Positions 1 to 8,892 of a stretch of DNA of 64,000 bases are shown in pieces. Below the pieces are notes generated by a model that was not told where the DNA came from, did not search any database, and worked only from the letters and a program-made list of their open reading frames with translations. The translations under genes and the position numbers were made by a program. The stretch's first letter is position 1, and every line of letters begins with the position of its first letter. This DNA comes from Betaproteobacteria bacterium (GTDB taxonomy: Bacteria > Pseudomonadota > Gammaproteobacteria > Burkholderiales > CAIKXV01). The stretch is from assembly GCA_021298815.1 (NCBI GenBank), contig JAJTHE010000005.1:1-64000 (forward strand). The letters run 5' to 3'.

Positions 1-142
1 CCTGCCCGCCCTTCGCCAGCGTGACCTTCAGGTTGCCGAACTCGAGCTGCAGGTAGTCGAACGTCGACGCGTTCAGGGTTTCGATCAGGCGGCTGATCTG
101 CTGGACCTCGTCCTCGCTCAGCGGTACGTCTTGTTCGGCCAC
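1..142 (-). CDS. Biotin-carboxyl-carrier-like protein, N-terminal part (cut by window edge)
   Basis: Only the first 47 codons are visible; the gene runs off the left edge. It begins with GTG at 140-142, chosen because AGGAG stands about 8 bases upstream. The visible sequence has an acidic start, the helix ISRLIETLNAST and the strand LQLEFGNLKVTLAKG. A helix followed by a strand of this kind is typical of the N-terminus of AccB-type biotin carriers, before a linker and the lipoyl/biotinyl domain. The biotin site itself is outside the window, so the call rests on resemblance only. It lies upstream, in the opposite reading order, of a CoA-transferase operon on the same strand. Alternative: another small acyl-carrier-like protein. 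Confidence 0.45.
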   Translation of the reverse strand, partial: MAEQDVPLSEDEVQQISRLIETLNASTFDYLQLEFGNLKVTLAKGGQ

Positions 143-215
143 GCGAATGCTCCTGGTGTTGGTTGGTCGGGAGTTCGGGCAGGCGGGCACGGTCGATGCC
201 GCGCGCCGGGTAAGG

Positions 216-908
216 TCACTGCACCAGCTTGGCACCGTTGGCGGCCACCTGCGGCACCGCCATCTCGCGGAAGTCCGGCGCCACCGCCAGCGGCGCGTCG
301 GTCTTCGCCTGCACCGCCGCAGGATCGTGCCCGGGCATCGCCTCGCGCAGCACCAGGCCGCCGGGCGTCACGTCGACGATCGCGAGGTCGGTGTAGATGC
401 GCTTCACGCAGCGGCGGGCGGTCAGCGGCGCGGTGCAGGCGGTGACGATCTTCGGCTTGCCCTTGTTGGTGACATGCGACATCGCGATCAGGATGTTCGG
501 CGCGCCGACCGCGAGATCCATCGCCCCGCCCACGCCGGGCACCGCCTCGCCCGGCACCTTCCAGTTGGCGAAGTCGCCGTTCTGCGCCACCTCGATCGCG
601 CCCAGCACGGCATGGGTGAGGTGGCCGCCGCGCATCATGGCGAACGAGACCTGCTGGTCGAAGATCGCGGCGCCGAGCGCCAGGGTGCAGAAGCCCTTGC
701 CGGCGCTGATCAGGTCGAGGTCGATGTGATCGCCCTTGGGCACAGGCCCGACGCCCAGGATGCCGTTCTCGCTATGAAGGAAGATCTCCTGGGTGCGGTC
801 GAGGTAGTTCGAGACCAGCACCGGTATGCCGACGCCGAGGTTCACGTAGGCGCCCTCGTGCAGGTCGCGCGCGATGCGCCAGGCGATGCCGTCACGGGTG
901 AGGATCAT
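216..908 (-). CDS. CoA-transferase subunit B (3-oxoacid CoA-transferase type)
   Basis: 230 aa. Beta subunit of a class I CoA-transferase, which moves CoA between an acyl-CoA and a free acid through a glutamyl-CoA intermediate. The N-terminal stretch NLGVGIPVLVSNYL is followed by the active-site motif SENG within HSENGILG near residue 48, where the Glu is the catalytic residue in this family. The segment GGAMDLAVGA and the C-terminal VVDVTPGGLVLRE region are also typical. It overlaps the upstream A subunit by 4 bases (start within its stop), so the two are translationally coupled. The substrate cannot be told from sequence: acetoacetate/succinate (ScoAB, PcaIJ) or another 3-oxoacid pair are all possible. 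Confidence 0.9.
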   Translation of the reverse strand: MILTRDGIAWRIARDLHEGAYVNLGVGIPVLVSNYLDRTQEIFLHSENGILGVGPVPKGDHIDLDLISAGKGFCTLALGAAIFDQQVSFAMMRGGHLTHAVLGAIEVAQNGDFANWKVPGEAVPGVGGAMDLAVGAPNILIAMSHVTNKGKPKIVTACTAPLTARRCVKRIYTDLAIVDVTPGGLVLREAMPGHDPAAVQAKTDAPLAVAPDFREMAVPQVAANGAKLVQ

Positions 909-1609
909 GCATGGGCTCCCGGCTTGGGCAGCTTGACCAGTTCAGGGAGGCGTTCGACCTGCACGACATGGTCGACGAAGATGCCCGGGGTGTGCACCTG
1001 CTCGGGATGGATCTCGCCCGCCGGCACGATGCGGTCCACTTCCGCGATCACCGTGTCGCAGGCGGTGGCCATCACCATGTTGAAGTTGCGCATCGTGCCG
1101 CGGTACATTAGGTTGCCGAAGCGGTCGCCGAGGTGGCCCTTGAGCAGCGCGAAGTCCGCGCGCAGCGCCTTCGCGAACAGGTACTCGCGGCCGTCGATCT
1201 CGCGCACTTCGCCGCCGTCGGCCAGTTCGGTGCCGACGCCGGTCGGGGTATAGAACCCGCCCAGCCCGCAGCCGCCGCAGCGGATGCGCTCGACCAGCGT
1301 GCCCTGCGGCACCAGCTCGAGTTCCACCTCGCCCTTCAGGTAGCGCTCGCGGAACTGCGCCGCCGACGGCGCGGGAAACGAGGCGATCAGCTTGCGCGCC
1401 AGGCCGTCGCCGAACAGCGATCCGAGCGCGAAGGGTCCGGTGCCGGCGCCGTTGCTCACGATGGTGAGCTCGCGCGCACCGTGTTCGCGCAGGGCCTCGA
1501 TCAGCTGGCCCGGCATGCCGGCATTGCCGAAGCCGCCGAACATGATCGTCGCGCCGTCGAACACCTTCGATACGGCCTCCCTGCACGTGGAGAGCGTCTT
1601 GTCGATCAA
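905..1609 (-). CDS. CoA-transferase subunit A (3-oxoacid CoA-transferase type)
   Basis: 234 aa. Alpha subunit partner of the following gene. It carries the CoA-binding signature FGGFGNAGMPGQLIEAL near residues 21-37, a later GGCGLGGFYTPTGVGTE segment, and the C-terminal EVDRIVPAGEIHPEQVHTPG motif seen in ScoA/AtoD/PcaI proteins. The start is taken as TTG at 1607-1609 because GGAGG lies 6 bases upstream and homology begins at IDKTLS; a longer frame to 1744 is open but its extra residues look non-coding. First gene of a two-gene operon, divergent from the Bug gene at 1849, which may supply the acid substrate. Confidence 0.88.
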   Translation of the reverse strand: MIDKTLSTCREAVSKVFDGATIMFGGFGNAGMPGQLIEALREHGARELTIVSNGAGTGPFALGSLFGDGLARKLIASFPAPSAAQFRERYLKGEVELELVPQGTLVERIRCGGCGLGGFYTPTGVGTELADGGEVREIDGREYLFAKALRADFALLKGHLGDRFGNLMYRGTMRNFNMVMATACDTVIAEVDRIVPAGEIHPEQVHTPGIFVDHVVQVERLPELVKLPKPGAHA

Positions 1610-1848
1610 CCCTGTCCTCCGATCCCGTTGCTGTCGCCCTGGCGGAACATACTTGACAAACGATGCGCGCGGTGCCGAACATGGGGGCGCGCGGGCTGGC
1701 CGGTCGTACGTGTCGTACGGATGCGGACCGATGTCTGCCCGCATTCAAGTGTGCCATCTTCGGCGCCCGGATGATCGCCGACCGTCCGTGGCGCGACCGC
1801 GACGAACCTGGACATCGCTTCCGCATGCGTCTCCATCCGAGGGCTCCG

Positions 1849-2880
1849 ATGAACACCGATCGTTCTGGTTGTCCCGACCCCGGCAAGGCAGGCCGGGCAC
1901 GTGCCGTGTCCACGGCTGCGGTCGCCGGCATCGCAGCCGGCTGCGCACTGGCGCTGGCTGCGCTGCCGGAGGCCAACGCACAGCCAGGTGCGACGTATCC
2001 GGTAAAGCCGGTCACGCTCGTCCTGCCGTTCGCCCCGGGTGGCACCATCGACATCCAGGGGCGCCTGCTCGCCTCCGGGCTCAGCGCCCGGCTGGGACAA
2101 CCCTTCATGCCCCGGAACATGCCCGGGGCCACCGGGGCCATCGCGACCGAGTACGTGGCACGCTCGGCACCGGACGGCTACACCCTGCTGTTCGGTTCGT
2201 CCGCGCAGACGACCAGCGTGCCCATGGTCGACAAGGTCAACTACCGTCTCGAGGACCTGGCCCCGGTCAGCGCCTCCGGACGCGGCGCGATGATCCTCGC
2301 CATCCATTCGCAGGTGCCGGCAAAGACGCTCAAGGAGTTCGTCGATCACGCGCGTTCGATGCCGGGCAAGCTCAACTTCGGCTCCCCGGGCGAAGGATCC
2401 GTGGGTCACCTCGTCGCTGCACTGTTCGTGGCACGGGCGGGTCTGAACATGGTGCACGTACCCTACAAGGGCGGCGGTCCGGCGATGGTCGACCTGCTGG
2501 GTGGCCAGATCCCGATGTTGTTCGGCAATTCGGGCGAAGTGATGGCCAATGCCAAGAGCGACCGGATCCGCATCATCGCGGTGTCCACGGCCCAGCGGAT
2601 GCGGCAGCTGCCGAACATCCCGACCGTGGCCGAGCTGCTGCCCGGCTTCGAGATGACCGCCTGGCAGGGCACGCTGGCGCCGGCTCGCACGCCGCGCGCG
2701 ATCATCGATACCCTGTCCACCGCCATCCAGGCGCTGTCGAAGGAACCGGCCGTGATCGAGCGCCTCGAGCAGTTCGGCGTCGAATCGACCACCACCACGC
2801 CCGAGCAGATGGCCGCGATCATCCGTGCCGAGCAACCGGTGTACGCCGAAGCCGTCAAGGCGGCGGGATTGGGACGATAA
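1849..2880 (+). CDS. Bug-family (TctC-type) periplasmic solute receptor
   Basis: 343 aa. Exported ligand-binding receptor of the tripartite tricarboxylate transporter type, which binds small carboxylates or related compounds in the periplasm. A charged N-terminus, a hydrophobic core (AVAGIAAGCALALAAL) and a cleavage-like ANAQ end form the signal peptide. Family marks follow in order: YPVKPVTLVLPFAPGG, DGYTLLFGSS, LNFGSPGEGS, VHVPYKGGG and a C-terminal QPVYAEAVKAAGLGR. Start chosen at ATG 1849, 5 bases after CGAGGG, because it gives a proper signal peptide. Divergent from the CoA-transferase operon. No TctA or TctB partner is adjacent. The ligand is unknown. Confidence 0.9.
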   Translation: MNTDRSGCPDPGKAGRARAVSTAAVAGIAAGCALALAALPEANAQPGATYPVKPVTLVLPFAPGGTIDIQGRLLASGLSARLGQPFMPRNMPGATGAIATEYVARSAPDGYTLLFGSSAQTTSVPMVDKVNYRLEDLAPVSASGRGAMILAIHSQVPAKTLKEFVDHARSMPGKLNFGSPGEGSVGHLVAALFVARAGLNMVHVPYKGGGPAMVDLLGGQIPMLFGNSGEVMANAKSDRIRIIAVSTAQRMRQLPNIPTVAELLPGFEMTAWQGTLAPARTPRAIIDTLSTAIQALSKEPAVIERLEQFGVESTTTTPEQMAAIIRAEQPVYAEAVKAAGLGR

Positions 2881-2964
2881 CGGGACGATGACGGGGCGAT
2901 TCGCTGTCGCGAGCCCCGTGCAGCCGCGAGGTTCGCCGGCACGGCCCTCGGGGCCGGCAGCACG

Positions 2965-3960
2965 TCAGTCCGCCCGGATGCCTGCCTCGCGGATGACCCG
3001 CGTCCACTTTGCCAGCTCGGACCTGAGGTAGGCGCCCGCCTGCTGCAGCGTGCCACCGATCACGTCCACGCCGTTGGCGGCAAACCGCCTGGCGATCTCG
3101 GGATTCCCCAGCGTTGCGTTGATGTCGGCGTTGACGCGCGCGAGCAGGTTGCGCGTCATCTTCGATGGCGCGAACACGCCGTACCAGACGTCGAACTCGT
3201 AGCCCGGAAGCCCTGCCTCGGACAACGTCGGCATATCAGCAGCGGCGGCGCTGCGTTTCGCGCCGGTCACGCCCAGCGCGCGCACCCGGCCGGCCCGTGC
3301 ATGCGGCATCAGCGTGCCGATGCCGGCGATCAGCATCTGCACTTCCCCCGCGAGCAGCCCGGCGGTGCCCGGGCCGGTGCCCTTGTACGGCACATGGACG
3401 ATGTCCACGCCCGCGGTCACCCGGAACAGCTCCATCCCGAGATGGGCCGCACCGCTCACGCCGCCGGAGCCGAAGCGCAGCTCGCCCGGACGGGCCTTCG
3501 CAAGCTGGACCAGTTCCGACACCGACTTCGCCGAGACCGAGGGATGCACTGCGAGCACGAACGGCTGGCTGCCGACGATCACCACCGGCGCGAGGTCGCG
3601 CTCGAGGTCGAACGGCAGCCGCTTGTACAGCGCGGGCGCGAAGGTGATGCCCAGGCTCTGCATCAGCAGCGTATGGCCGTCCGGCACTGCCTTCGCCGCG
3701 ATGTCCGTGGCGATGACGCCGCCCCCGCCGGGCCGGTTGTCGACCAGCACCTGCTGCCCCCACAGATCGGTCAGGCCCTGCGCGAGCAGCCGCGCGATGA
3801 TGTCGGTGCCGCCACCGGCGGCCGAGGCGGCCAACACCCGTACCGGCCGCTCGGGGAAGGCTGCCGCGTTCGCCACCCCGGCAGCGGGCCCGAGCAGCAG
3901 GAAGAAGGCAGCGACCGGGGTCGTTGCTGCGCGGGCCGCTGCATGGATCACGATGGCCAT
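2965..3960 (-). CDS. Bug-family periplasmic solute receptor
   Basis: 331 aa. The signal peptide covers about the first 33 residues (AFFLLLGPAAGVANA). The mature part begins AFPERPVRVLAASAAGGGTD, in which the usual VPFPPGG reads AASAAGG, an unusual change in the first ligand loop. Other family marks are NRPGGGGVIATD, DGHTLLMQS, LRFGSGGVSG, VHVPYKGTG and a C-terminal LAKWTRVIREAGIRAD. GGAGG lies 6 bases before the ATG. It is convergent with the Bug gene ending at 2880 and 41 bases downstream of the ketopantoate-reductase-like gene on the same strand, so the two may be co-transcribed. Confidence 0.9.
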   Translation of the reverse strand: MAIVIHAAARAATTPVAAFFLLLGPAAGVANAAAFPERPVRVLAASAAGGGTDIIARLLAQGLTDLWGQQVLVDNRPGGGGVIATDIAAKAVPDGHTLLMQSLGITFAPALYKRLPFDLERDLAPVVIVGSQPFVLAVHPSVSAKSVSELVQLAKARPGELRFGSGGVSGAAHLGMELFRVTAGVDIVHVPYKGTGPGTAGLLAGEVQMLIAGIGTLMPHARAGRVRALGVTGAKRSAAAADMPTLSEAGLPGYEFDVWYGVFAPSKMTRNLLARVNADINATLGNPEIARRFAANGVDVIGGTLQQAGAYLRSELAKWTRVIREAGIRAD

Positions 3961-4001
3961 CCGAACCTCCGTGGGGAAGATGCCGGGACGATCGACCGGG
4001 A

Positions 4002-5036
4002 TCAGGGCCCGCTACGCTCGATCATCGCCTTGAGCGCGTCGAAGTTCGCCGCATCCATCGCGATCTCGCGCGCGTTGATCCGGCGGTCGAGCTCGGTGAC
4101 CGCATCGTTGGCCGGCGTCGGGATGCCCAGTTCCCGCCCCTTGCAGGCGACCAGCCCGCTGATGAAGGCGATCTCGCTCACCCGGCCCTTCAGGTGGTCG
4201 TGGATCGGCGCCGTGCGTCCCCCGCCGACATGCGACATCAGCGTCTTCATCGTGGTGATCAGGTTCTCGTCGCTGGTGCCGGCGAATTCGTCGGCGCGGA
4301 TGCCGAACAGCGGCTGCATCCGGTAGCCGAGCGCTGCGCCGACCGCCATCGATTCGCGGCCGAGCCGGACCGACACGTCGAACATCCCGGGCAACGCCAC
4401 CGCCTCGAAGTTGCGCAGGCCGAGCAGGCTGAACGGGCCCATGGTCATCGAATTGGCGATCAGCTTGGTCCACTTCGCGCCTTCGATGTTGTTGCTGACC
4501 TCGCAGCGGCCGACCTTGCCGATCAGCGCGGCGATGTCGCGCGCCCGCTGGGTGTAGCTGCCGTCAAGCTCGCCCACGGTGAACCAGGTGCCCTCGCGCG
4601 TGGTGTTGCGCTGGATCCGGCCCGGAGTGAACAGCTCGGCCTGCAGTTCGACCACGCAGCCGACCACGCGCGGCGCGCCAAGGATGGATGCGATGGTGTC
4701 GTCGTTCATCCCGTTCTGGGTACCGACGATCGTCCCGTCGGGCTTCAGGAACGGCTTGATGAACTCGGCCAGCCACCGGGTGTCGTTCGACTTCGCGGCA
4801 AGCATCACCACGTCGAAGGCGACGTTTTCGGCCGCCACGTCGCACAGGTCGAGGGCCTTCACCGGGACGTGGAAGGCAGAATCCTTGAACTGGACATGCA
4901 GCCCGTCGGTCTTCATGGCCGCGACATGGGCAGGCCACTGGTCGATCAGCGTCACGTCATGGCCAGCCAGGGTCAGGTCGGCCCCGATGCTGCTGCCGAT
5001 CGCGCCTGTACCGAGTACGGCGATCTTCGGTTTCAT
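4002..5036 (-). CDS. Ketopantoate reductase family (PanE/ApbA) oxidoreductase
   Basis: 344 aa. NADPH-dependent reductase of the 2-dehydropantoate 2-reductase superfamily. The N-terminal Rossmann motif is VLGTGAIGSSIGADL (GxGxxG near residue 8). The catalytic lysine region reads GAKWTKLIANSMT, and the C-terminal helical domain contains a GIRADEF segment. GGAGGAGC directly precedes the ATG at 5034-5036, which fixes the start. Length is slightly above the usual 290-320 aa. The gene lies among catabolic genes and next to a Bug receptor, so a role on a 2-keto acid other than ketopantoate is quite possible; sequence alone does not decide. Confidence 0.82.
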   Translation of the reverse strand: MKPKIAVLGTGAIGSSIGADLTLAGHDVTLIDQWPAHVAAMKTDGLHVQFKDSAFHVPVKALDLCDVAAENVAFDVVMLAAKSNDTRWLAEFIKPFLKPDGTIVGTQNGMNDDTIASILGAPRVVGCVVELQAELFTPGRIQRNTTREGTWFTVGELDGSYTQRARDIAALIGKVGRCEVSNNIEGAKWTKLIANSMTMGPFSLLGLRNFEAVALPGMFDVSVRLGRESMAVGAALGYRMQPLFGIRADEFAGTSDENLITTMKTLMSHVGGGRTAPIHDHLKGRVSEIAFISGLVACKGRELGIPTPANDAVTELDRRINAREIAMDAANFDALKAMIERSGP

Positions 5037-5113
5037 GCTCCTCCAGCGTGTCTTGTCATTTTTTCCGGCGCAGGCAGTGCCCCTGGGGCGCTGCCTTCGC
5101 ACAAGGCGCGACG

Positions 5114-5683
5114 CTAGGGCACACGACGCGGCACGTCAAGCACCAGCGGTGCATGCCCGATGACGTCGAGGAAGCGCTCGAGGTCGCGATGGTCGACCAC
5201 CAGCGTCGCCGTGTTCACCAGCGGATGGCACTGGACCGCGTCGGCTTCCCACAGCGGCCGGTCGAGCACCAGCGAAACCGCCAGCACCGGGTCATTGACC
5301 AGCGCCAGCATGCTGACCGAGCCGGGGGTGACCGCGAGCAGCTGCATCATGCGCTCGGCCTGCACGAAACGCAGGTTCTTCGTGCCGAGCGCCACGGCGA
5401 GCGCGGACAGGTCGACGCGGATGCCGAACGGCACGGTGACCATGAACACCCTGCCCTGCCGACGGTCCTCGAGCAGCAGGTTCTTGGCATGGGCGCCGCG
5501 CGCCGGCGGCACCAGCCGCTGCGCTTCGTCGGCGGTGAACACCGGCGGGTGGTCGAGCCGTTCGCAGCGCAGGCCTTCGGCTGCGAACCATGCGCAGAGG
5601 CGCTCGCAGCTCCAGGGCCGTGGCACGTCGTGGGCCGGAGTCGTCCCGGGCAGGTCCGGCAGCAGGCTGATCGGCAATGTCAT
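5114..5683 (-). CDS. YbaK/ProX-type aminoacyl-tRNA editing protein
   Basis: 189 aa. Free-standing editing-domain protein that removes amino acids (typically Ala or Cys from tRNA-Pro) wrongly attached to tRNA. The core of the YbaK/EbsC fold is visible: HPPVFTADEAQRL near residues 45-57, then the basic GAHAKNLLLEDRR with the lysine expected in the active site, the strand FMVTVPFGIRVDLSALA, LGTKNLRFVQAERM and the GSVSMLALVND loop. These segments match the ProXp-ala/YbaK order. The start at ATG 5681-5683 gives the normal length for the family. It stands alone on the minus strand and diverges from the Bug gene at 5921. Confidence 0.85.
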   Translation of the reverse strand: MTLPISLLPDLPGTTPAHDVPRPWSCERLCAWFAAEGLRCERLDHPPVFTADEAQRLVPPARGAHAKNLLLEDRRQGRVFMVTVPFGIRVDLSALAVALGTKNLRFVQAERMMQLLAVTPGSVSMLALVNDPVLAVSLVLDRPLWEADAVQCHPLVNTATLVVDHRDLERFLDVIGHAPLVLDVPRRVP

Positions 5684-5920
5684 CGGCAGGGTAGCAGCGG
5701 AAATCAGGGGGCTCGGAACGCCGCAGGGCGGCGGGCGGCATTGCGCCGTCCCTGCGCGAGGGTAATATGGAAGCAGAGAACGGACGCGGGCCCCCGCGAA
5801 TCCGTCCAACGTGTTTCGAACGCGTGCGAATGCCCGGTAGTGCGTGCGAGACACGCGACGCGACTGCGACTGCGCCACGCTGCATCGGTGACGACGCAGG
5901 CCGCACAAGGAGGAGCCTGG

Positions 5921-6931
5921 ATGGATCTGCGCACCGTTCGATCGGCCCCCGGCAAGCGTGCCGTCGTGGCGACAGTGCTCGCCTGCGCTGCGGGGGCCGC
6001 CTCCGTGCAATCCTTGCACGCGCAGCCGGCGCCCCCCTATCCGGTGAAGCCAGTGCGCATGATCGCGCCCTTCCCGCCCGGTGGGTCGAGCGACCTGATC
6101 GCCCGGGTGGTCGCACAGAAGATGTCGGAGAACCTCCCGGGCAGCGTGATCATCGACAACCGGCCGGGCGCCGGCAGCAACCTCGGCACCGCCCTCGCCG
6201 CGCGCGCCGTGCCCGACGGCTACACGCTGCTGATCTCCAGCGTGACGGCCGCGATCAACATGACTTTGTCGCGCAATCCCGGCTTCGACCTGCTGAAGGA
6301 TTTCGCGCCGATCTCGACGCTCGCGGTAGGTCCGACCGCCCTGGTCGTGCACCCCTCGGTGCCGGTGAAGAACGTCGGCGACCTGATCCGCCTCGCGCAG
6401 TCGAAGCCGGGCACGCTCAACTACGGCTCGGGCGGCGCGGGTACGCCGTCGCACATCAGCGGCGAGATGTTCCGCCACATGGCGAAGGCACCGATCACCC
6501 ATGTCCCTTACAAGGGTACGGGGCAGTCGGTGACCGATCTGCTCGCCGGGCAGATCCAGCTCGTGTTCGCCAGCATGCCGGTGGTGGTCCAGCACATGAA
6601 GACCGGCCGCCTGCGCACGCTGGCGGTCACCGGCGCGCAGCGCACGCCGCTCGCGCCCGAGCTGCCGACGGTGGCCGAATCGGGGATCCCAGGCTACGCG
6701 TTCGATTCATGGTGGGGGCTGGTGACCAATGCCGGCGTCCCCCGCAGGATCATCGAGCAGCTGAACACCGTGGTCCGCCGGGGGCAGCAGACCGCGGAAG
6801 TGAGGGACCGCTTCACCGAGCTGGGGATCGACGTGCTGCAAAGCACGCCGGAGGAGTTCGCGGCGTTCACCCGGGCCGAGATCACCCGGCTCGCCCGGAT
6901 CATCCGCGAGACCGGGATGCAGGCGGACTGA
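5921..6931 (+). CDS. Bug-family periplasmic solute receptor
   Basis: 336 aa. AAGGAGGAG stands just before the ATG. The signal peptide runs to about SLHAQ (residue 30). Family marks: YPVKPVRMIAPFPPGGSSD, NRPGAGSNLGTALAARAVPDGYTLLISS, LNYGSGGAG, THVPYKGTG and a C-terminal RLARIIRETGMQAD. The reading frame ends at 6931 and overlaps the 3' end of the convergent recombinase gene by 32 bases. It therefore marks the boundary of the replicon core. No transporter membrane subunit is near and the ligand is unknown. Confidence 0.9.
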   Translation: MDLRTVRSAPGKRAVVATVLACAAGAASVQSLHAQPAPPYPVKPVRMIAPFPPGGSSDLIARVVAQKMSENLPGSVIIDNRPGAGSNLGTALAARAVPDGYTLLISSVTAAINMTLSRNPGFDLLKDFAPISTLAVGPTALVVHPSVPVKNVGDLIRLAQSKPGTLNYGSGGAGTPSHISGEMFRHMAKAPITHVPYKGTGQSVTDLLAGQIQLVFASMPVVVQHMKTGRLRTLAVTGAQRTPLAPELPTVAESGIPGYAFDSWWGLVTNAGVPRRIIEQLNTVVRRGQQTAEVRDRFTELGIDVLQSTPEEFAAFTRAEITRLARIIRETGMQAD

Positions 6932-8858
6932 GGCGCGGCGCGTCCGGCTGACCCGGCCGGGCGCCGAAGGCCCGCAGTCCACGCGCCTTGCGGCGCAGTT
7001 CGGTGCGGGTGTACAGCGTGGTGGTAGCCATCGAGGCATGGCCGAGTACGCTGCCCACCACGTCCGGCGCGACGGTCTCGATCGCATGGGTGGCGAAGGT
7101 ATGGCGCAGCCAGTGCGGCGAACCCTGCGCGACCCGCGCCGCACCGCGCGCACCTTCGGCCTGCAGGCGCGTCCCGGCGGCGGCGAATACCCGCTTCAGT
7201 TCCCGGTAGAGCTGGGCCACCGGCAGGCGGGCCTGCGCCGGTACGGGGTATCCAGACCCGCCAGCGGCAGGCGCGCCCGCGTGGCGAGCGCCCGGGCGCT
7301 CGCCGGTAGGCACGATCGCCGCGATCAGCGGCGCGCCGGGCGGTCCGTCGCGCGGGTCGGGCGGCAGGCCGCGTCGCGCCAGGTCGTCGTCGAGATGGCG
7401 CATCACCGCCTCCACGACCGGGACCTCCCGGATGCGACCACCCTTTCCGGTCACGGTGAGCACCCAGCAGGGTTCGCCATCGAGCATCTCTTCGCGCAGG
7501 TCCCCGAGGTCTGCCGCCAGCAGCTCTGCCCGCCGCAGTCCGGTGTGGTAGAGCAGTTCGGTGACCAGCCGCAGTCGCGATCGACGCTCCGGATCGGGCA
7601 GGGCGTCGACCGCCTGGCGGATCGCCGCCCATTGCGCATGGGTGAACGCGCGCGACAGATCGAGGGTCGGGGCGCGGCCGGGACGCGGCAACGCCTTCCA
7701 GGGATTGGCCACCAGGTACTGCTGCGATACCAGCCAGTCGAACAGCGCCGAGACGATGGTGAAGGCGGTGCGCTGGCTGCGCGCGGAGAGCGGCCCGGAC
7801 AGCGGCCGCCATGCCGGGCTCCAGCGCTCCACGTTGCGCGGGCTGACCCAGGCCGGCGGCGGCGCCTGCAGGAAGGCACGATACATAGCGCAGTCTTCGA
7901 CGGTGAGGGAGGACAGCGCCTTGCGGCGGTCGAACACGCACCACAGCAGCAGGCGCTCGGCCTCGCGCCGATACGCCCGGTACGTGTTGTCGTTGGTCGC
8001 GCGAGCATTGAGCCAGGCGGCGATCGCCTCGTAGTCGTCGCGCGCCGCGATCTGCTGCCGCTGCGGCTCGGCGCGCAGGCGTCCCTGGCTGCCATCGAGC
8101 TCGCGCGGCAGCAAGAAGCGTTCGAGCGGCGCGATCTCGGTACGCACCGCCCGCTGGGCGAGCAGTTCGCGCGCACTGCCCAGCCGCTCGCGGGGCACCG
8201 CCGCCGTCCGGTCGAGGGCGAGGCCGTCGATGGCCGAGTACGGTGCCAGCCAGCGCCGCAGGCGGGCGGCCTTCTCCGCGCCGATGCCGGGCACCGACTC
8301 CCACCAGCGATAGCCCTGGTTCATCCGGGTCACCAGGTCGCCGAGGGTCTGGATGCCGGCCGCCATCAGGTGCACCGCAAGGCGTGGCGGCAGCCACGCC
8401 TCCACCGGATGCCCGGGACGCGGCTCCGGCCGCGCGCGCGCCTGCAGGAACTCGAGCGCCTCGCGCTGCAGGGTGCGCAGGCGTGCGGCACGCTGCTGCC
8501 GACGGTCCGGCCTGCGCTGGCCAGCCTGCTGCTGGAACAGCTCGATCAGTTCGGCCTCGCCGTAGAAGCCGCGGGGATCCACCTGGCGCCGAAAGGCTTC
8601 CAGCGACGGGACGGTGCCGTCGCCGGGCGCCGGGGCGACCAGCCGCGCCGGATCGATCGCGAGCGCGCGCGCATAGCGCAACTGTCCATGCTGCATGGCC
8701 AGCGCGCGCAGTGCGTCGCGCACGAACTGCAGGGTGCGCTTCGGCCCGGTCTCGTCCGGCTCGTCGCGCAGGTAGCGCTGGGCGAGCGTGGCCAGCGGAA
8801 GCCCTTCGAGGTGTCCGCGGAAGAAGGCGAAATGGCGAAGCGAGAGGTGTCGTGACAT
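6900..8858 (-). CDS. Tyrosine recombinase with DUF3701-like N-terminal domain
   Basis: 652 aa. Site-specific DNA recombinase of the lambda-integrase/XerCD superfamily with a long N-terminal region (LSLRHFAFFRGHLEGLPLATLAQRYL) resembling the DUF3701 domain of Burkholderia replicon-borne integrases. A SAM-like core-binding domain lies mid-protein. The catalytic domain is intact: box I HTGLRRAELL near residue 440, the Lys strand VTGKGGRIREVPV, box II HWLRHTFATHA near 585, GHASMATTTLYTR with the nucleophile Tyr near 615. Start taken at ATG 8856-8858, just below a perfect 28-bp palindrome; TTG at 8886 and ATG at 8880, inside the palindrome, are alternatives. Located beside parAB and rep, it probably resolves replicon multimers. 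Overlaps the convergent Bug gene by 32 bases. Confidence 0.88.
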   Translation of the reverse strand: MSRHLSLRHFAFFRGHLEGLPLATLAQRYLRDEPDETGPKRTLQFVRDALRALAMQHGQLRYARALAIDPARLVAPAPGDGTVPSLEAFRRQVDPRGFYGEAELIELFQQQAGQRRPDRRQQRAARLRTLQREALEFLQARARPEPRPGHPVEAWLPPRLAVHLMAAGIQTLGDLVTRMNQGYRWWESVPGIGAEKAARLRRWLAPYSAIDGLALDRTAAVPRERLGSARELLAQRAVRTEIAPLERFLLPRELDGSQGRLRAEPQRQQIAARDDYEAIAAWLNARATNDNTYRAYRREAERLLLWCVFDRRKALSSLTVEDCAMYRAFLQAPPPAWVSPRNVERWSPAWRPLSGPLSARSQRTAFTIVSALFDWLVSQQYLVANPWKALPRPGRAPTLDLSRAFTHAQWAAIRQAVDALPDPERRSRLRLVTELLYHTGLRRAELLAADLGDLREEMLDGEPCWVLTVTGKGGRIREVPVVEAVMRHLDDDLARRGLPPDPRDGPPGAPLIAAIVPTGERPGARHAGAPAAGGSGYPVPAQARLPVAQLYRELKRVFAAAGTRLQAEGARGAARVAQGSPHWLRHTFATHAIETVAPDVVGSVLGHASMATTTLYTRTELRRKARGLRAFGARPGQPDAPRLSPPASRSRG

Positions 8859-8864
8859 CTGCGT

Positions 8865-8892
8865 CTGCTTGATAACTCTCATTATCAAGCAG
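8865..8892. promoter_or_regulatory. dif-like 11-6-11 palindrome (candidate recombinase core site)
   Basis: Perfect 11-bp arms CTGCTTGATAA and TTATCAAGCAG flank the 6-bp centre CTCTCA, 28 bp in total. The size and the inner ATAA / TTAT bases are those of Xer dif sites, but here both arms are identical, as would suit one recombinase binding twice. It sits 6 bp upstream of the recombinase ATG at 8858. An operator for autoregulation at the same place is the main alternative, and both roles could coexist. Confidence 0.6.
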
